Below, piece by piece: positions 27,201 to 35,158 of a stretch of 64,000 nt of DNA. Both the position numbers and the translations under genes were made by a program. Origin of the DNA: Opitutus sp. GAS368 (GTDB lineage: Bacteria; Verrucomicrobiota; Verrucomicrobiia; Opitutales; Opitutaceae); contig CAMDRP010000005.1 of assembly GCA_945906965.1 (NCBI GenBank), positions 1 to 64,000 of the forward strand. Reading direction: 5' to 3'. Within the stretch, counting starts at the first letter, position 1, and every line of letters begins with the position of its first letter. Under the pieces are notes generated by a model. The model saw only the letters and a program-made list of their open reading frames with translations, had not been told where the DNA came from and made no database searches.

Positions 27201-27427
27201 CCGGCGATGCTGGAGAATTGTTGTTCGAGTGGGGTGGCGACGGAGGCGGCCATCGTTTCCGGGCTCGCGCCGGGCAGGCTGGCGGAGACCGAGATGGTGG
27301 GGAAATCGACGTTGGGCAAATCGCTAACAGGGAGGCGTTCGTAGGCCATCCAGCCGAAGAGGGTGATGGCAGCGGTGACGAGGGTCGTCATCACCGGGCG
27401 GCGGATAAACTGTTCGGGAATGTTCAT
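24239..27427 (-). CDS. RND-family multidrug efflux transporter (MdtB/MdtC-like)
   Basis: A 1062-aa HAE1-type pump. Start MNIPEQFIRRPVMTTLVTAAITLFG and the LPNVDFPTISVSASLPGASPETMA segment match the MdtB/MdtC/YegN group. The TM4 proton-relay segment is SVGFVVDDAIVMLENIVRHIE. The C-terminal half has LVIYLVLGILYEDFVHPITILSGLP and MLIGIVKKNAIMMIDFALDAQR. An Ala/Pro-rich cytoplasmic tail follows. It exports drugs or toxic compounds using the proton gradient and works with the adaptor encoded 12 nt upstream. The two pumps in this array are clearly distinct proteins, not a recent duplication. Confidence 0.95.
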   Translation of the reverse strand: MNIPEQFIRRPVMTTLVTAAITLFGWMAYERLPVSDLPNVDFPTISVSASLPGASPETMAASVATPLEQQFSSIAGIESMSSTSSLGGTSITMQFSLDRNIDGAAQDVQSAIAAVQRRLPRDMPNPPSFRKSNPNDDSILLIALSSKTLALSEVNEYAETVLAQRISTVDGVAQVNVFGSQKYAVRVRLDPRALASRGIGIDEVRSALDTNNVNLPAGVIDGATKATTLIATGQLKSASSFGNVMVTYRNGAPVRLSDVAKVTDSVENEKSFSWFDYRFKDGVEDPAYAAGTKETRSIILSIQRQPGTNTIKVVDGVKALLPAFRAQLPATIELDTVVDRSISIRESVHDVKFTLVLAIILVVLVIFLFLRSLSATIIPSIAMPIAVLGTFAVMYFFNFSIDNISLLALTLSVGFVVDDAIVMLENIVRHIEKGESVMAASLRGSREIGFTILSMTISLVAVFIPVLFMGGVLGRLLHEFAVTISAAILVSGFVSLTLTPMLCSRFLKPINPHAKHGRFYVLTERLFQSSVNLYERTLRLSLQWRKTIMGIALATIGFTLWLLVITPKGFIPTEDTGRIQVMVEAAQDTSFEAMAAYQRTVTATIRRNPYVKDSVVFVGSMGRSGGTSNTSRMFVSLIEGKRPNANQVAQMLRTETAGIPGVRVFPTVPPSIRLGSRGSSSVYQYTLYGTDLQELYRVTPTLLERIREVPGLIDVSSDLQITSPQLIIDIDRDKTSSLGLNAQQVEDTLYSAFGARQVSTIYTSTNQYAVILELAEKYLRDPASLSLLYLRNREGKLIPLESVAKLRPSVGPLTVAHLGQVPAVTISFNLKAELALSEATEQIEKIAGELLPATVSGTFQGTAAAFTSSLQGLGLTLLIAVLVIYLVLGILYEDFVHPITILSGLPAATFGALLTLIIFGQELNMYGYVGLIMLIGIVKKNAIMMIDFALDAQRHHGKTAEAAIFEACIVRFRPIMMTTLAAIAGTLPIALGWGAGADARRSLGLAVVGGLLVSQILTLYITPVFYLFMERFTKHLSPKPVFELEDAAPPATAPSPSAAPAR

Positions 27428-27439
27428 GGCGCCGGCGTG

Positions 27440-28663
27440 TTACTTGGACGTGTCGGGACTGGTTTTTTTGCTTTTGGCTTTATCGCCGCCGGCCTTGGAG
27501 CGTTTGCCATCCGCCGCGCCGCTGCTGCCGTCGGCGGTTTTGATTTCAACGGGTCTGCCGGGGATCACGCGGAGTTGACCGTCGATGACTATGGTCTCGC
27601 CCTCGCTGAGGCCTTTGGCGATGACGGCGAGGGGACCGGCGAAACGTTCGACGGTGACGGGCCGTAGCTCGGCGGTTTTATCGGGTAGGATGACGTAAAC
27701 GTGTTGGCCGGCTTGGGAAGTTTGGAGGGCGCTGCTGGCGACGGTGAGGGCTTCGGGGGCGGCCAAAGTGACGGTGACCGTGGCGAATTGGCCGGGCCAG
27801 AGACGGTGTTGGGGGTTGGGGAAGGCGGCCTTGAGTTTCAGGGTGCCGGTAGAGGGATCGACGGTGTTGTCCATGAAGATGAGCTCGCCTTCCTCGGCTT
27901 GTTCGTCGGTGCCGGGCGGGATGACTTTCACCTTGATGGCACCGGATGCGCGGTAGCGCACGAGGGCGCCGAAGTATTGTTGGGGGACACTGAAGGTGAC
28001 GTTGATGGGGCTGAGTTGGTGGACGGATACGAGTTGGCCGCCGGATTCGTTGACGCGGACAAGGTCGCCCTCGTGGACGGGGATGTTGCCGGTGCGGCCT
28101 GTAAGAGGGGCGCGGATGGTGCAGTAATCGAGTTGGAGGCGGGCGTTGGCGGCGGCGGCTTCGCTGGCGAGTTGCTGGGATTGGAGGGCGCGGGCCGAGT
28201 CAGAGATGGCTTGAAACTGTTCTTGGGAGACAAGGGCGCTGTCACTAAGGGCGCGGTAGCGGTCGACTTGGGCGAGGGCGGTGCCGAGTTGGACCTTGAT
28301 GCGTTGAAGGTCGGCTTCGGCAGAGCGCAGGCTGTTTTGGAAGGGGCGGGGGTCGATCTGGAAGAGGATGTCGCCCTGGCTGACATCTTTGCCTTCGGTG
28401 AAATTGATTTTTATGAGTGTGCCGGTGACTTGGGAGCGCACGGAGGCAGTGCGGCTGGGTTCCACGGCGCCGACGGCCTCGAGGTTGAGAGGGACGACCT
28501 TGCGTTCGACCTTACCCGCGATCACGGGGGCAGCACTACCGGCCCCGCGGCCGCCTCGGCCAGCGGATTTATCAGCACAACCGCTTAGGCTCATCACGAC
28601 GGCTACGCTGATAATGCTGAGCAGTCGGACGTACGTCGGGAGCAATGAGATCTGGGGCAGCAT
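27440..28663 (-). CDS. RND efflux periplasmic adaptor lipoprotein (MdtA-like)
   Basis: A 407-aa adaptor with a lipoprotein signal ending VVMSLSGCADKS (lipobox Leu-Ser-Gly-Cys). Family blocks: SVRSQVTGTLIKINFTEGKDVSQGDILFQIDPRPF (first lipoyl half and its typical end), a coiled-coil hairpin, then DYCTIRAPLTGRTGNIPVHEGDLV (second half) and INVTFSVPQQYFGAL. This is the MdtA/AcrA type. The C-terminus is Lys/Ser-rich and Gly-rich (GSSGAADGKRSKAGGDKAKSKK), longer than usual. It heads a four-gene minus-strand array of two adaptor-pump pairs, with no outer-membrane factor gene in the window. Confidence 0.93.
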   Translation of the reverse strand: MLPQISLLPTYVRLLSIISVAVVMSLSGCADKSAGRGGRGAGSAAPVIAGKVERKVVPLNLEAVGAVEPSRTASVRSQVTGTLIKINFTEGKDVSQGDILFQIDPRPFQNSLRSAEADLQRIKVQLGTALAQVDRYRALSDSALVSQEQFQAISDSARALQSQQLASEAAAANARLQLDYCTIRAPLTGRTGNIPVHEGDLVRVNESGGQLVSVHQLSPINVTFSVPQQYFGALVRYRASGAIKVKVIPPGTDEQAEEGELIFMDNTVDPSTGTLKLKAAFPNPQHRLWPGQFATVTVTLAAPEALTVASSALQTSQAGQHVYVILPDKTAELRPVTVERFAGPLAVIAKGLSEGETIVIDGQLRVIPGRPVEIKTADGSSGAADGKRSKAGGDKAKSKKTSPDTSK

Positions 28664-28830
28664 GGGGATAAAAAGAGATTAAAGTCTTAAATTTGAGTCC
28701 GCTTGGGGTGAATTCTTAAAGACGCAGGATTAAGGAAAGGGATTCGAGGACAATTAATGGGTAAGATACGTGCCATGGTCACGCCTGTAACTTCCATCTT
28801 ATTAATAACCTTTTCCTTGCTTGGCCGAGG

Positions 28831-28862
28831 AAGGGAGATTTCCCTTACGGGACCTTTGTCCC
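28831..28862 (+). promoter_or_regulatory. Two adjacent hairpins immediately before the serA start codon
   Basis: AAGGGA-GATT-TCCCTT (28831-28846) is followed 2 nt later by GGGAC-CTTT-GTCCC (28849-28862), and the serA ATG is at 28864. The arms are cross-compatible: TCCC of the first can pair with GGGA of the second, and GGGA of the first with the final TCCC. Mutually exclusive folds are therefore possible. There is no free Shine-Dalgarno. I read this as a candidate post-transcriptional control element for serA; the signal it might sense is unknown. Confidence 0.45.
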
Positions 28863-28863
28863 T

Positions 28864-30453
28864 ATGAAAGTTCTCGTTGCTGATAAGATCTCACCTAAAG
28901 GAGTCGCCTTTCTGCGCACGCAGCCAGGCCTCGAAGTCATTGAGGCTTACGGCTCCTCGCTGGAAAAAATCCTCGAGCTGGTGAAGGACGTGCACGCCAT
29001 CGCCGTACGCTCCGAGACTAAAATCACCGCCGCCGTGTTTGCCGCGGCGCCCTTGCTCAAAGTCGTGGGCCGCGCCGGCGTCGGCGTGGATAACGTCGAT
29101 GTCGATGCCGCCACCGAACGCGGCGTGATCGTCATGAACACCCCCTCGGGCAACACCGTGGCGACCGCCGAGCTCACGTTTACCCACATTCTCTGCGGCG
29201 CGCGGCCTGTGCCCCAAGCCGCCGCCTCCATGAAAGCTGGCCAATGGGACCGGAAAAGTTTCTCTGGCATCGAGCTGTTTAAAAAGACCCTCGGTATCGT
29301 CGGTCTCGGCCGCATCGGCGGCGAAGTCGCCAAGCGCGCCCAAGCCTTCGGCATGCGCGTACTCGCCTACGACCCTTACCTCGCCCCCAGCCGCGCCAAG
29401 GCCATGCAGATTGAGGGCGTCTCGCTCGACGAACTCCTCGCCCAATCCGATTATATCACCGTCCACATGCCCCTGACGGAAGACACCCATTATATGATCG
29501 ACGAAGCGGCGTTCGCCAAGGCCAAGAAGGGCCTGCGCATCTTCAACTGCGCCCGCGGGGGCATCATCAAAGAAAGCGCGCTCATCGCCGCGCTGAAATC
29601 TGGCCAAGTCGCCGCTGCCGGTCTGGACGTATTTGAAGAAGAGCCCCTTGCCAAAGACAGCGAGCTGCGCAGCTTGCCCAACGTCACGCTCACGCCCCAC
29701 CTCGGCGCCTCCACGGCCGAAGCGCAGGACGCCGTCGGCGTCGAAGTCGCCGAGCAGATCGCCGATGTCCTCCTCAACGGTGCCGTACGCAACGCCGTGA
29801 ATCTCCCCTCTGTCGACGCCGCCACCGCCAAGATCCTTGGGCCTTATCTCGATCTCGGCGCCAAACTCGGCACGCTCGTCCAGCAACTCGCCCCGGCCGC
29901 CGTCGCCAAATTGCGCATTACCTATTTCGGTAAAATCGTCGACCTCGACGCCAACGCCATCACGCGTTCCATCCAGCGCGGCTACCTCACGCGCATCAGC
30001 GGCGAGGGCGTCAACGTCGTCAACGCCCCCATCATGCTCGAGCGTCTCGGCTTGCGCAGCGAGATCATCAAATCCTCCGACGACTCCGATTACACGGAGC
30101 TGATCCTCGTTGAAGCCGTCGACGCCGACGGTTCCGCCCGGAGCGCCGCGGGTACCTTGGTCACCAAGGCCAACAGCCCGCGCATCGTCGCCGTCAACGG
30201 CCGCGACGTCGAAGTGATCGCCACCGGCAAGCTCCTGATCATCGAAAATCAAGACGCACCCGGCATGATCGGTTACGTCGGCACACTCCTTGGCAAAGAT
30301 AAGGTCAATATCGCCAACATGTCCCTCAGTCGCCAACAGGCCGGCGAGACTGCGCTCATGGTGATCAACCTCGACAGCGAACCCAGCGCCGCCGCCCGTG
30401 TTGAATTGAAGGCCCACCCGGCCATCAAGCTCGCAAAATTCGTCCAACTTTAA
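28864..30453 (+). CDS. serA: D-3-phosphoglycerate dehydrogenase
   Basis: A 529-aa long-form PGDH, the first step of serine synthesis. Substrate and NAD domains: VLVADKISPKG, IAVRSETKITAAVFAAAP, GRAGVGVDNVDVDAATERGVIVMNTPSGNT, GIVGLGRIGGEVAKRAQAFGM (Rossmann), NCARGGIIKESAL and the catalytic His in TLTPHLGASTAEAQ. After these come the allosteric substrate-binding domain and a C-terminal ACT domain (LIIENQDAPGMIGYVGTLLGKD), so serine feedback is plausible. It is the first of a plus-strand amino-acid biosynthesis series and is preceded by two stacked hairpins. A 518-aa antisense ORF over this gene is a codon-bias shadow. Confidence 0.97.
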   Translation: MKVLVADKISPKGVAFLRTQPGLEVIEAYGSSLEKILELVKDVHAIAVRSETKITAAVFAAAPLLKVVGRAGVGVDNVDVDAATERGVIVMNTPSGNTVATAELTFTHILCGARPVPQAAASMKAGQWDRKSFSGIELFKKTLGIVGLGRIGGEVAKRAQAFGMRVLAYDPYLAPSRAKAMQIEGVSLDELLAQSDYITVHMPLTEDTHYMIDEAAFAKAKKGLRIFNCARGGIIKESALIAALKSGQVAAAGLDVFEEEPLAKDSELRSLPNVTLTPHLGASTAEAQDAVGVEVAEQIADVLLNGAVRNAVNLPSVDAATAKILGPYLDLGAKLGTLVQQLAPAAVAKLRITYFGKIVDLDANAITRSIQRGYLTRISGEGVNVVNAPIMLERLGLRSEIIKSSDDSDYTELILVEAVDADGSARSAAGTLVTKANSPRIVAVNGRDVEVIATGKLLIIENQDAPGMIGYVGTLLGKDKVNIANMSLSRQQAGETALMVINLDSEPSAAARVELKAHPAIKLAKFVQL

Positions 30454-30494
30454 TCCCGTTTAACCCCCCCGCGCGTTTTCTACCGCCTTCTCCC

Positions 30495-31166
30495 GTGCTC
30501 ACCGCCCTCATCTTCACCGCTCTCGTCGGCTACCTATTGGGCGCTTTGCCCTTCGGGTATCTGGTCGCGCGGGCTAAGGGTGTGAACATCTTTGAAGTCG
30601 GCAGTAAAAATCCCGGCGCCACCAACGTGCGCCGCGTGCTCGGTCCTGGCCCGGGCAACCTCGTCTTCGCGCTCGATGCGGCCAAGGGCGCGTTGGCCGC
30701 AGCGTGGGCCTTTGGCGCCATTAGCACCAAGATCACGATCGATCTCTCGGCCCCGTTATCGTTGCTCAACGGCACCTATGTGGGCGCCGATTGGGTCAAT
30801 ATGGGAATGGCTGGTCTAGTGGGCGCGATGCTCGGCCACAGTTTTTCCTGCTTCACGGGTTTCCGTGGAGGCAAAGGCGTCGCCACGGCCGCCGGCGGTT
30901 GTCTCGTGCTCATGCCTCTGGGGGCGCTCGTCGCCGCAGCAATTTGGGTCGCGACGTTTTATGCCAGCCGCTATGTCTCGCTCGCTTCGATCCTCTCGGC
31001 GGTGGCGCTACCAATCACGGTGTTTCTTCAGGGCCAGCCGAAACCGCTCCTCGTGTTTTCCAGCCTCGCCTCGCTCTTTGTGATCGTGCGGCACCGCGCC
31101 AACATCACGCGTCTCGTTAATGGTACGGAAAGTCGTTTTGTGAAAAAACCTGCCGCCACGCCATGA
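30495..31166 (+). CDS. plsY: Glycerol-3-phosphate acyltransferase PlsY
   Basis: A 223-aa membrane protein starting at GTG. The three PlsY motifs are visible: LLGALPFGYLVARAKGVNIFEVGSKNPGATNVRRVLG, GHSFSCFTGFRGGKGVATAAG, and a later FVIVRHRANITRLVNGTE. It transfers the acyl group from acyl phosphate to glycerol-3-phosphate, the first step of phospholipid synthesis in bacteria lacking or supplementing PlsB. A loop of about 25 residues after the first helix pair is slightly longer than in most PlsY. It lies 41 nt after serA and overlaps hom by ATGA, so it is translationally linked to threonine synthesis without obvious metabolic reason. Confidence 0.95.
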   Translation: MLTALIFTALVGYLLGALPFGYLVARAKGVNIFEVGSKNPGATNVRRVLGPGPGNLVFALDAAKGALAAAWAFGAISTKITIDLSAPLSLLNGTYVGADWVNMGMAGLVGAMLGHSFSCFTGFRGGKGVATAAGGCLVLMPLGALVAAAIWVATFYASRYVSLASILSAVALPITVFLQGQPKPLLVFSSLASLFVIVRHRANITRLVNGTESRFVKKPAATP

Positions 31167-32485
31167 GCTCGCCCCTGACTATCACAATCGGCATCTGTGG
31201 CTTTGGCACCGTGGGCCAAGGCGTCTGGAAACACCTCGAGCGCTCGCGTGCATTGCTCGAGACTCGTCTCGGCGCCAAGCTCGTGCTCGCGCGCGCCTCC
31301 GCCCGCGATCTTAAGAAAAAGCGCCCGGTTAAAATCGCCGCCGCCAAGCTCACCGACGATCCCCTCGCCATCGCGACCGATCCCAAGATAGACATTGTTT
31401 GCGAACTCATGGGCGGCACCGGCCTCGCTCGCCAAGTGACGCTCGCCGCCCTCACTCGCGGCAAAATCGTCGTTTCCGCTAACAAAGCCCTCATCTGCGC
31501 GCACGGCGCCGAGATTTTTGCGACGGCGCGCAAGCACGGCGGGCATTTCTTTTTTGAAGCCAGCGTCGCCGGCGGCATCCCGCTCATCAAAGCCCTGCGC
31601 GAAGGCCTCGTCGCCAATCGTTTTACCCGCATTTACGGAATTCTCAACGGCACGTGTAACTACATTCTCACGCAGATGGAGGAGCGTGACGCACCTTACG
31701 CCGACGTCCTCGCCGATGCCAAACGCCTCGGCTACGCCGAGGCCGATGAATCCCTCGACGTCGATGGTTGGGACACTGCTCACAAAGCCTCGGTCCTCGC
31801 CTGGCTTGCTCACGGCATGTGGATCAAGCCCGACCGCATGCTCGTCGAAGGCATCAGCCGCATCACGCCCGCCGATTTTAAGACCGCCGCCACCCTCGGC
31901 TACGGCATCAAGCTGCTCGCGGTTATCACCCGCGATTTCACGACCAACGAAATCAGCGTTCGCGTGCAACCCACGCTGCTGCCCGAGGGCAACGTCCTTG
32001 CCAACGTCAGCGGCGTCTTCAACGCCATTTCTGTCACCGGCGATATCGTCGGCACCACGCTTTATATCGGCCGCGGCGCCGGCCAAGACGCCACCGCCAG
32101 CGCCGTCATTAGCGACATCGCTGATGCGGTCGCGCTGCTCCGTCACGGCAAAGGCGCGCACCACATGGACGACGACGTGCCCGCCCCGTGCGCCGATTGC
32201 CGCCTCGCTCCGCCCGAGCGCATACGCAGCCGCTACTACGTTCGCCTTTCCGTAAAGGACCAACCCGGCGTCCTCGCCCGCGTCGCCTCCGTGATGGCCA
32301 AACACCACGTTAGCATCGCTAGCGTCATTCAAAATCCCTCCGACCGCATCGGTGCCGCCTCGCTCGTACTTACGACGCACGAGAGCGACGAACGCGCCAT
32401 CGGCGCCACCCTCAAACACCTCGCCGGATTGAGCAGCGTGCTCGAACAACCCGTGCTGCTCCGCATTGGCGATTTCAACGACTGA
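31163..32485 (+). CDS. hom: Homoserine dehydrogenase
   Basis: A 440-aa monofunctional enzyme. The NAD(P)-binding motif is ICGFGTVGQGVWKHLE, followed by VCELMGGTGLARQVTLAAL and VVSANKALICAHGAEIFATA. The catalytic core contains FFEASVAGGIPLIKALREGL and GILNGTCNYILTQME, then EADESLDVDGWDTAHKASVLAWLA. The C-terminal ACT domain (YYVRLSVKDQPGVLARVASVMAKHHVSIASV) allows threonine feedback. It reduces aspartate semialdehyde to homoserine. Start ATG overlaps the plsY stop, and lysC follows after 17 nt. Confidence 0.97.
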   Translation: MSSPLTITIGICGFGTVGQGVWKHLERSRALLETRLGAKLVLARASARDLKKKRPVKIAAAKLTDDPLAIATDPKIDIVCELMGGTGLARQVTLAALTRGKIVVSANKALICAHGAEIFATARKHGGHFFFEASVAGGIPLIKALREGLVANRFTRIYGILNGTCNYILTQMEERDAPYADVLADAKRLGYAEADESLDVDGWDTAHKASVLAWLAHGMWIKPDRMLVEGISRITPADFKTAATLGYGIKLLAVITRDFTTNEISVRVQPTLLPEGNVLANVSGVFNAISVTGDIVGTTLYIGRGAGQDATASAVISDIADAVALLRHGKGAHHMDDDVPAPCADCRLAPPERIRSRYYVRLSVKDQPGVLARVASVMAKHHVSIASVIQNPSDRIGAASLVLTTHESDERAIGATLKHLAGLSSVLEQPVLLRIGDFND

Positions 32486-32502
32486 TTTTTTCAAACCAGA
32501 CC

Positions 32503-33720
32503 ATGGCCCGTATCGTCCAAAAATATGGCGGCACCTCCGTCGGTGACGTCGAACGTATCAAAAAAGTCGCCGAGCGCATCAAAGGCACCCGCGACGAAGG
32601 CAACGAGGTCGTCGTCGTCGTGTCCGCCCGCGCCGGTGTGACCAACGAGCTTATCGCTCGGGCCAAAGCCGTTTGCCCCGATCCCAGCGAACGCGAACTC
32701 GACCAGCTCCTCGCCATCGGCGAACAAGAAACCATCGCCCTCGTCGCCATGGCTCTCCAAGGCATCGGCGCCGACGCCGTCAGCTACACCGGCGCGCAAG
32801 CCGGCATCTTTACCGACAAGGTTCACACCAAAGCGAAGATCCAAGGCATCAATCCGAAGCCCATGGAGAAAGAGCTCAAAGCCGGTCGCATTATCATCGT
32901 CGCCGGCTTTCAAGGCGCCGACGACGAAGGCCGCATCACGACCCTCGGTCGTGGCGGCTCCGATCTCACCGCCATCGCGCTCGCCGCCGCCCTCAAGGCC
33001 GACAAATGCGAGATCTACACCGATGTTGATGGCGTTTACACCGCCGATCCCCGCGTGGTGAAAAACGCCAAGAAAATTCCCGAGATCAGCTACGACGAGA
33101 TGCTGGAACTCGCCTCGTCCGGCTCTAAGGTCATGCAGTCTCGCTCCGTCGAATTCGCGGCGAAGTACGACGTCGTTTTTGAAGTCCGCTCCTCCTTTAA
33201 CCACAATCCAGGAACCATCGTGAAAAAAGAAGTCGCCTACATGGAAAAAGTCGTCGTGCGCGGTGTCGCCGTCGATAAAGACCAGGCCAAGGTCATCGTT
33301 AGCAACATCGTCGATAAACCCGGCTCGGCCGCGAAGGTCTTCCGTGCCCTGGCGGATGCCTCTGTCCTCGTCGACATGATCGTGCAAAACGTCGGCCGCC
33401 ACGGCGTAGCCAACCTCACGTTCACCGTACCCCAGACCGACACGCGCAAAGCCGTCAAAGCCCTCGAGCCCGTGCTCGCCGCGATCGGCGGCGGTCAAGT
33501 TGCCGTCCACGAACACATCGCCAAACTCTCGGTCGTCGGCGTCGGCATGAAGACGCACAGCGGCGTCGCCGCGACGCTCTTCCAAGCGCTCGCCGAAGCC
33601 GGGATCAACATCGAGCTCATCAGCACCTCGGAGATTAAAATTTCCGTCGTGATCGATCTCGACCGCGTCGAAGAAGCCGCACGCGTCGCCCACGCCGCGT
33701 TTCACCTAGATCAAGCTTGA
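32503..33720 (+). CDS. lysC: Aspartate kinase
   Basis: A 405-aa monofunctional aspartokinase: IVQKYGGTSVGDVERIKKVAERI at the start (KYGGTS substrate loop), VVVVSARAGVTNELI, TLGRGGSDLTAIALAAALKADKCEIYTDVDGVYTADPR and two C-terminal ACT domains (VSNIVDKPGSAAKVFRALADAS, VGVGMKTHSGVAATLFQALAEAGINIELISTSEIKISV). The latter are the lysine/threonine effector sites. It phosphorylates aspartate, the entry to the Lys/Thr/Met/Ile family. It lies 17 nt after hom. A probable terminator hairpin begins at its stop codon, so thrC downstream may have its own promoter. Confidence 0.97.
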   Translation: MARIVQKYGGTSVGDVERIKKVAERIKGTRDEGNEVVVVVSARAGVTNELIARAKAVCPDPSERELDQLLAIGEQETIALVAMALQGIGADAVSYTGAQAGIFTDKVHTKAKIQGINPKPMEKELKAGRIIIVAGFQGADDEGRITTLGRGGSDLTAIALAAALKADKCEIYTDVDGVYTADPRVVKNAKKIPEISYDEMLELASSGSKVMQSRSVEFAAKYDVVFEVRSSFNHNPGTIVKKEVAYMEKVVVRGVAVDKDQAKVIVSNIVDKPGSAAKVFRALADASVLVDMIVQNVGRHGVANLTFTVPQTDTRKAVKALEPVLAAIGGGQVAVHEHIAKLSVVGVGMKTHSGVAATLFQALAEAGINIELISTSEIKISVVIDLDRVEEAARVAHAAFHLDQA

Positions 33721-33751
33721 GGCGGAGCGGGTCAACTCAAGCCCGCCGCCT
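33720..33751 (+). terminator. GC-rich hairpin after lysC
   Basis: AGGCG (33720-33724) pairs with CGCCT (33747-33751), and after a 2-nt bulge GCGGG (33727-33731) pairs with CCCGC (33742-33746), giving 10 bp in total. It starts at the last base of the lysC stop. There is no T-tract, so it may be a factor-dependent terminator or an mRNA 3' stabiliser rather than an intrinsic terminator. Confidence 0.4.
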
Positions 33752-33796
33752 TAACTTGGCATTTTCTGGGCGATCACGTTCCGCGCCCTTTTTCTC

Positions 33797-35158
33797 ATGC
33801 GCTACCTTTCCACCCGCGGATTGACCGAGCCCGTCGGTTTTTCCGATGCCGTCGCCATCGGTTTGGCGCCCGACGGGGGATTGTATTTACCGGAGACACT
33901 CCCGCAGTTTTCTGCGCCCGACCTCCGCCGCTTTGAGACGCTCGGTTACGCCGAGCTCTGTTTCGAATTTCTGCGGCGCTTTGCGACGGATATTCCGCCG
34001 GAGACCCTGCGTGCGTTGGTTACGCAGTCTTACACGGCATTTTCCGATCCCCGCATCGCCCCGCTGAAAGAGCTCTCCAAAAACCTCCACGTCCTCGAGC
34101 TGTTTCACGGCCCGACGCTGGCATTTAAAGATTTCGCGCTGCAACTCCTCGGTAATCTCTACGGACACCAGTGCACGTTGCGCCGCGAATCGATCAACGT
34201 CCTCGGCGCCACTTCCGGCGACACGGGTGCGGCGGCGATCCACGGCCTGCTTGGTAAGCCTGGGGCGGCGATTTTTATTCTCTATCCCGACGGACGCGTG
34301 TCACCGCTCCAAGAGCGCCAGATGGCGTGCACCGGCGCGGCGAACGTTTTCGCCCTCGCCGTTGATGGCTCGTTTGACGATGCGCAGACGTCGTTGAAGG
34401 AAATTTTTGGCGACCAGAAATTCCGTCAACACCACCGCCTCTCGGCGGTGAATTCGGTGAACATCGCCCGCGTACTCGCGCAGTCGGTTTATTATTTGTA
34501 CGCCTTTTTGCGGCTGCCCGCGGCGACGCGCGCCGATACGGAGTTCGTGGTGCCGACGGGTAATTTCGGCAACGTGCTCGCGGGCTGGCTGCTCCAAAAA
34601 ATGGGCGTGCCGCTACGCAGCTTCAAAGTCGCGACCAATCAGAATGACATTCTCTACCGTCTGTTCACGACAGGCGATTACCGGGTCTCAGCCGTTGCGC
34701 CGAGTCTCGCTCCCTCGATGGATATTCAGGTATCGAGCAACTTTGAGCGTTTCTTGTATCTCAGTGTGGACGGCGATGCGGGCAAGGTGCGCGAAGTTAT
34801 GCAGACGTTCAAGGCGACCGGCGGGTACCAATTTGAGAATTTTGCTCGCGACACGCTGAGCGCATCGCGCTGCACGGATGCGCAGATTCCCGGGATCATC
34901 CGCTCCGTTTACGAGCGATTTGGTTACATCGTCGACCCGCACACCGCCTGTGGTTTTGTGGAGTTGGCGCAGGATCGCCCAAGCGTGGTGCTAGCGACGG
35001 CAAGCCCGGCGAAGTTTCCCGCTACGATTATTTCCGCTATCGGCATCGAACCCAAGGATCCGAGCTTGGAGGCGCTGAAGGCGCGGCCTGTGCAGAAATA
35101 TTTACTGAAAACCGACGTCGCCTCCATTCGCGGTTTTATCGAGCAACACGCGGTCTGA
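33797..35158 (+). CDS. thrC: Threonine synthase
   Basis: A 453-aa PLP enzyme of the long (fungal/proteobacterial-type) class: MRYLSTRGLTEPVGFSDAVAIGLAPDGGLYLPETLP. The Schiff-base lysine is in FHGPTLAFKDFALQLLG. Further blocks are LGATSGDTGAAAIHGLLGK, FILYPDGRVSPLQERQM, SVNSVNIARVLAQSVYYLYAF (reading AVNSVNIARVL) and the phosphate-binding VVPTGNFGNVLAGWLL. It converts O-phosphohomoserine to threonine. Homoserine kinase (thrB) is not in this window. It lies 76 nt after lysC, on the other side of a hairpin. Confidence 0.96.
   Translation: MRYLSTRGLTEPVGFSDAVAIGLAPDGGLYLPETLPQFSAPDLRRFETLGYAELCFEFLRRFATDIPPETLRALVTQSYTAFSDPRIAPLKELSKNLHVLELFHGPTLAFKDFALQLLGNLYGHQCTLRRESINVLGATSGDTGAAAIHGLLGKPGAAIFILYPDGRVSPLQERQMACTGAANVFALAVDGSFDDAQTSLKEIFGDQKFRQHHRLSAVNSVNIARVLAQSVYYLYAFLRLPAATRADTEFVVPTGNFGNVLAGWLLQKMGVPLRSFKVATNQNDILYRLFTTGDYRVSAVAPSLAPSMDIQVSSNFERFLYLSVDGDAGKVREVMQTFKATGGYQFENFARDTLSASRCTDAQIPGIIRSVYERFGYIVDPHTACGFVELAQDRPSVVLATASPAKFPATIISAIGIEPKDPSLEALKARPVQKYLLKTDVASIRGFIEQHAV

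Noticed and set aside
28891-30447. 518-aa minus-strand ORF opposite serA
   Set aside because: It lies entirely antisense to a clear serA and its Gly/Asp/Glu/Val-rich sequence is the normal mirror of C-ending codons in high-GC DNA. No family resemblance.
31028-32494. 488-aa minus-strand ORF opposite plsY/hom
   Set aside because: Same cause: antisense shadow of hom with no domain.
32491-33705. 404-aa minus-strand ORF opposite lysC
   Set aside because: Antisense shadow; length follows from codon bias.
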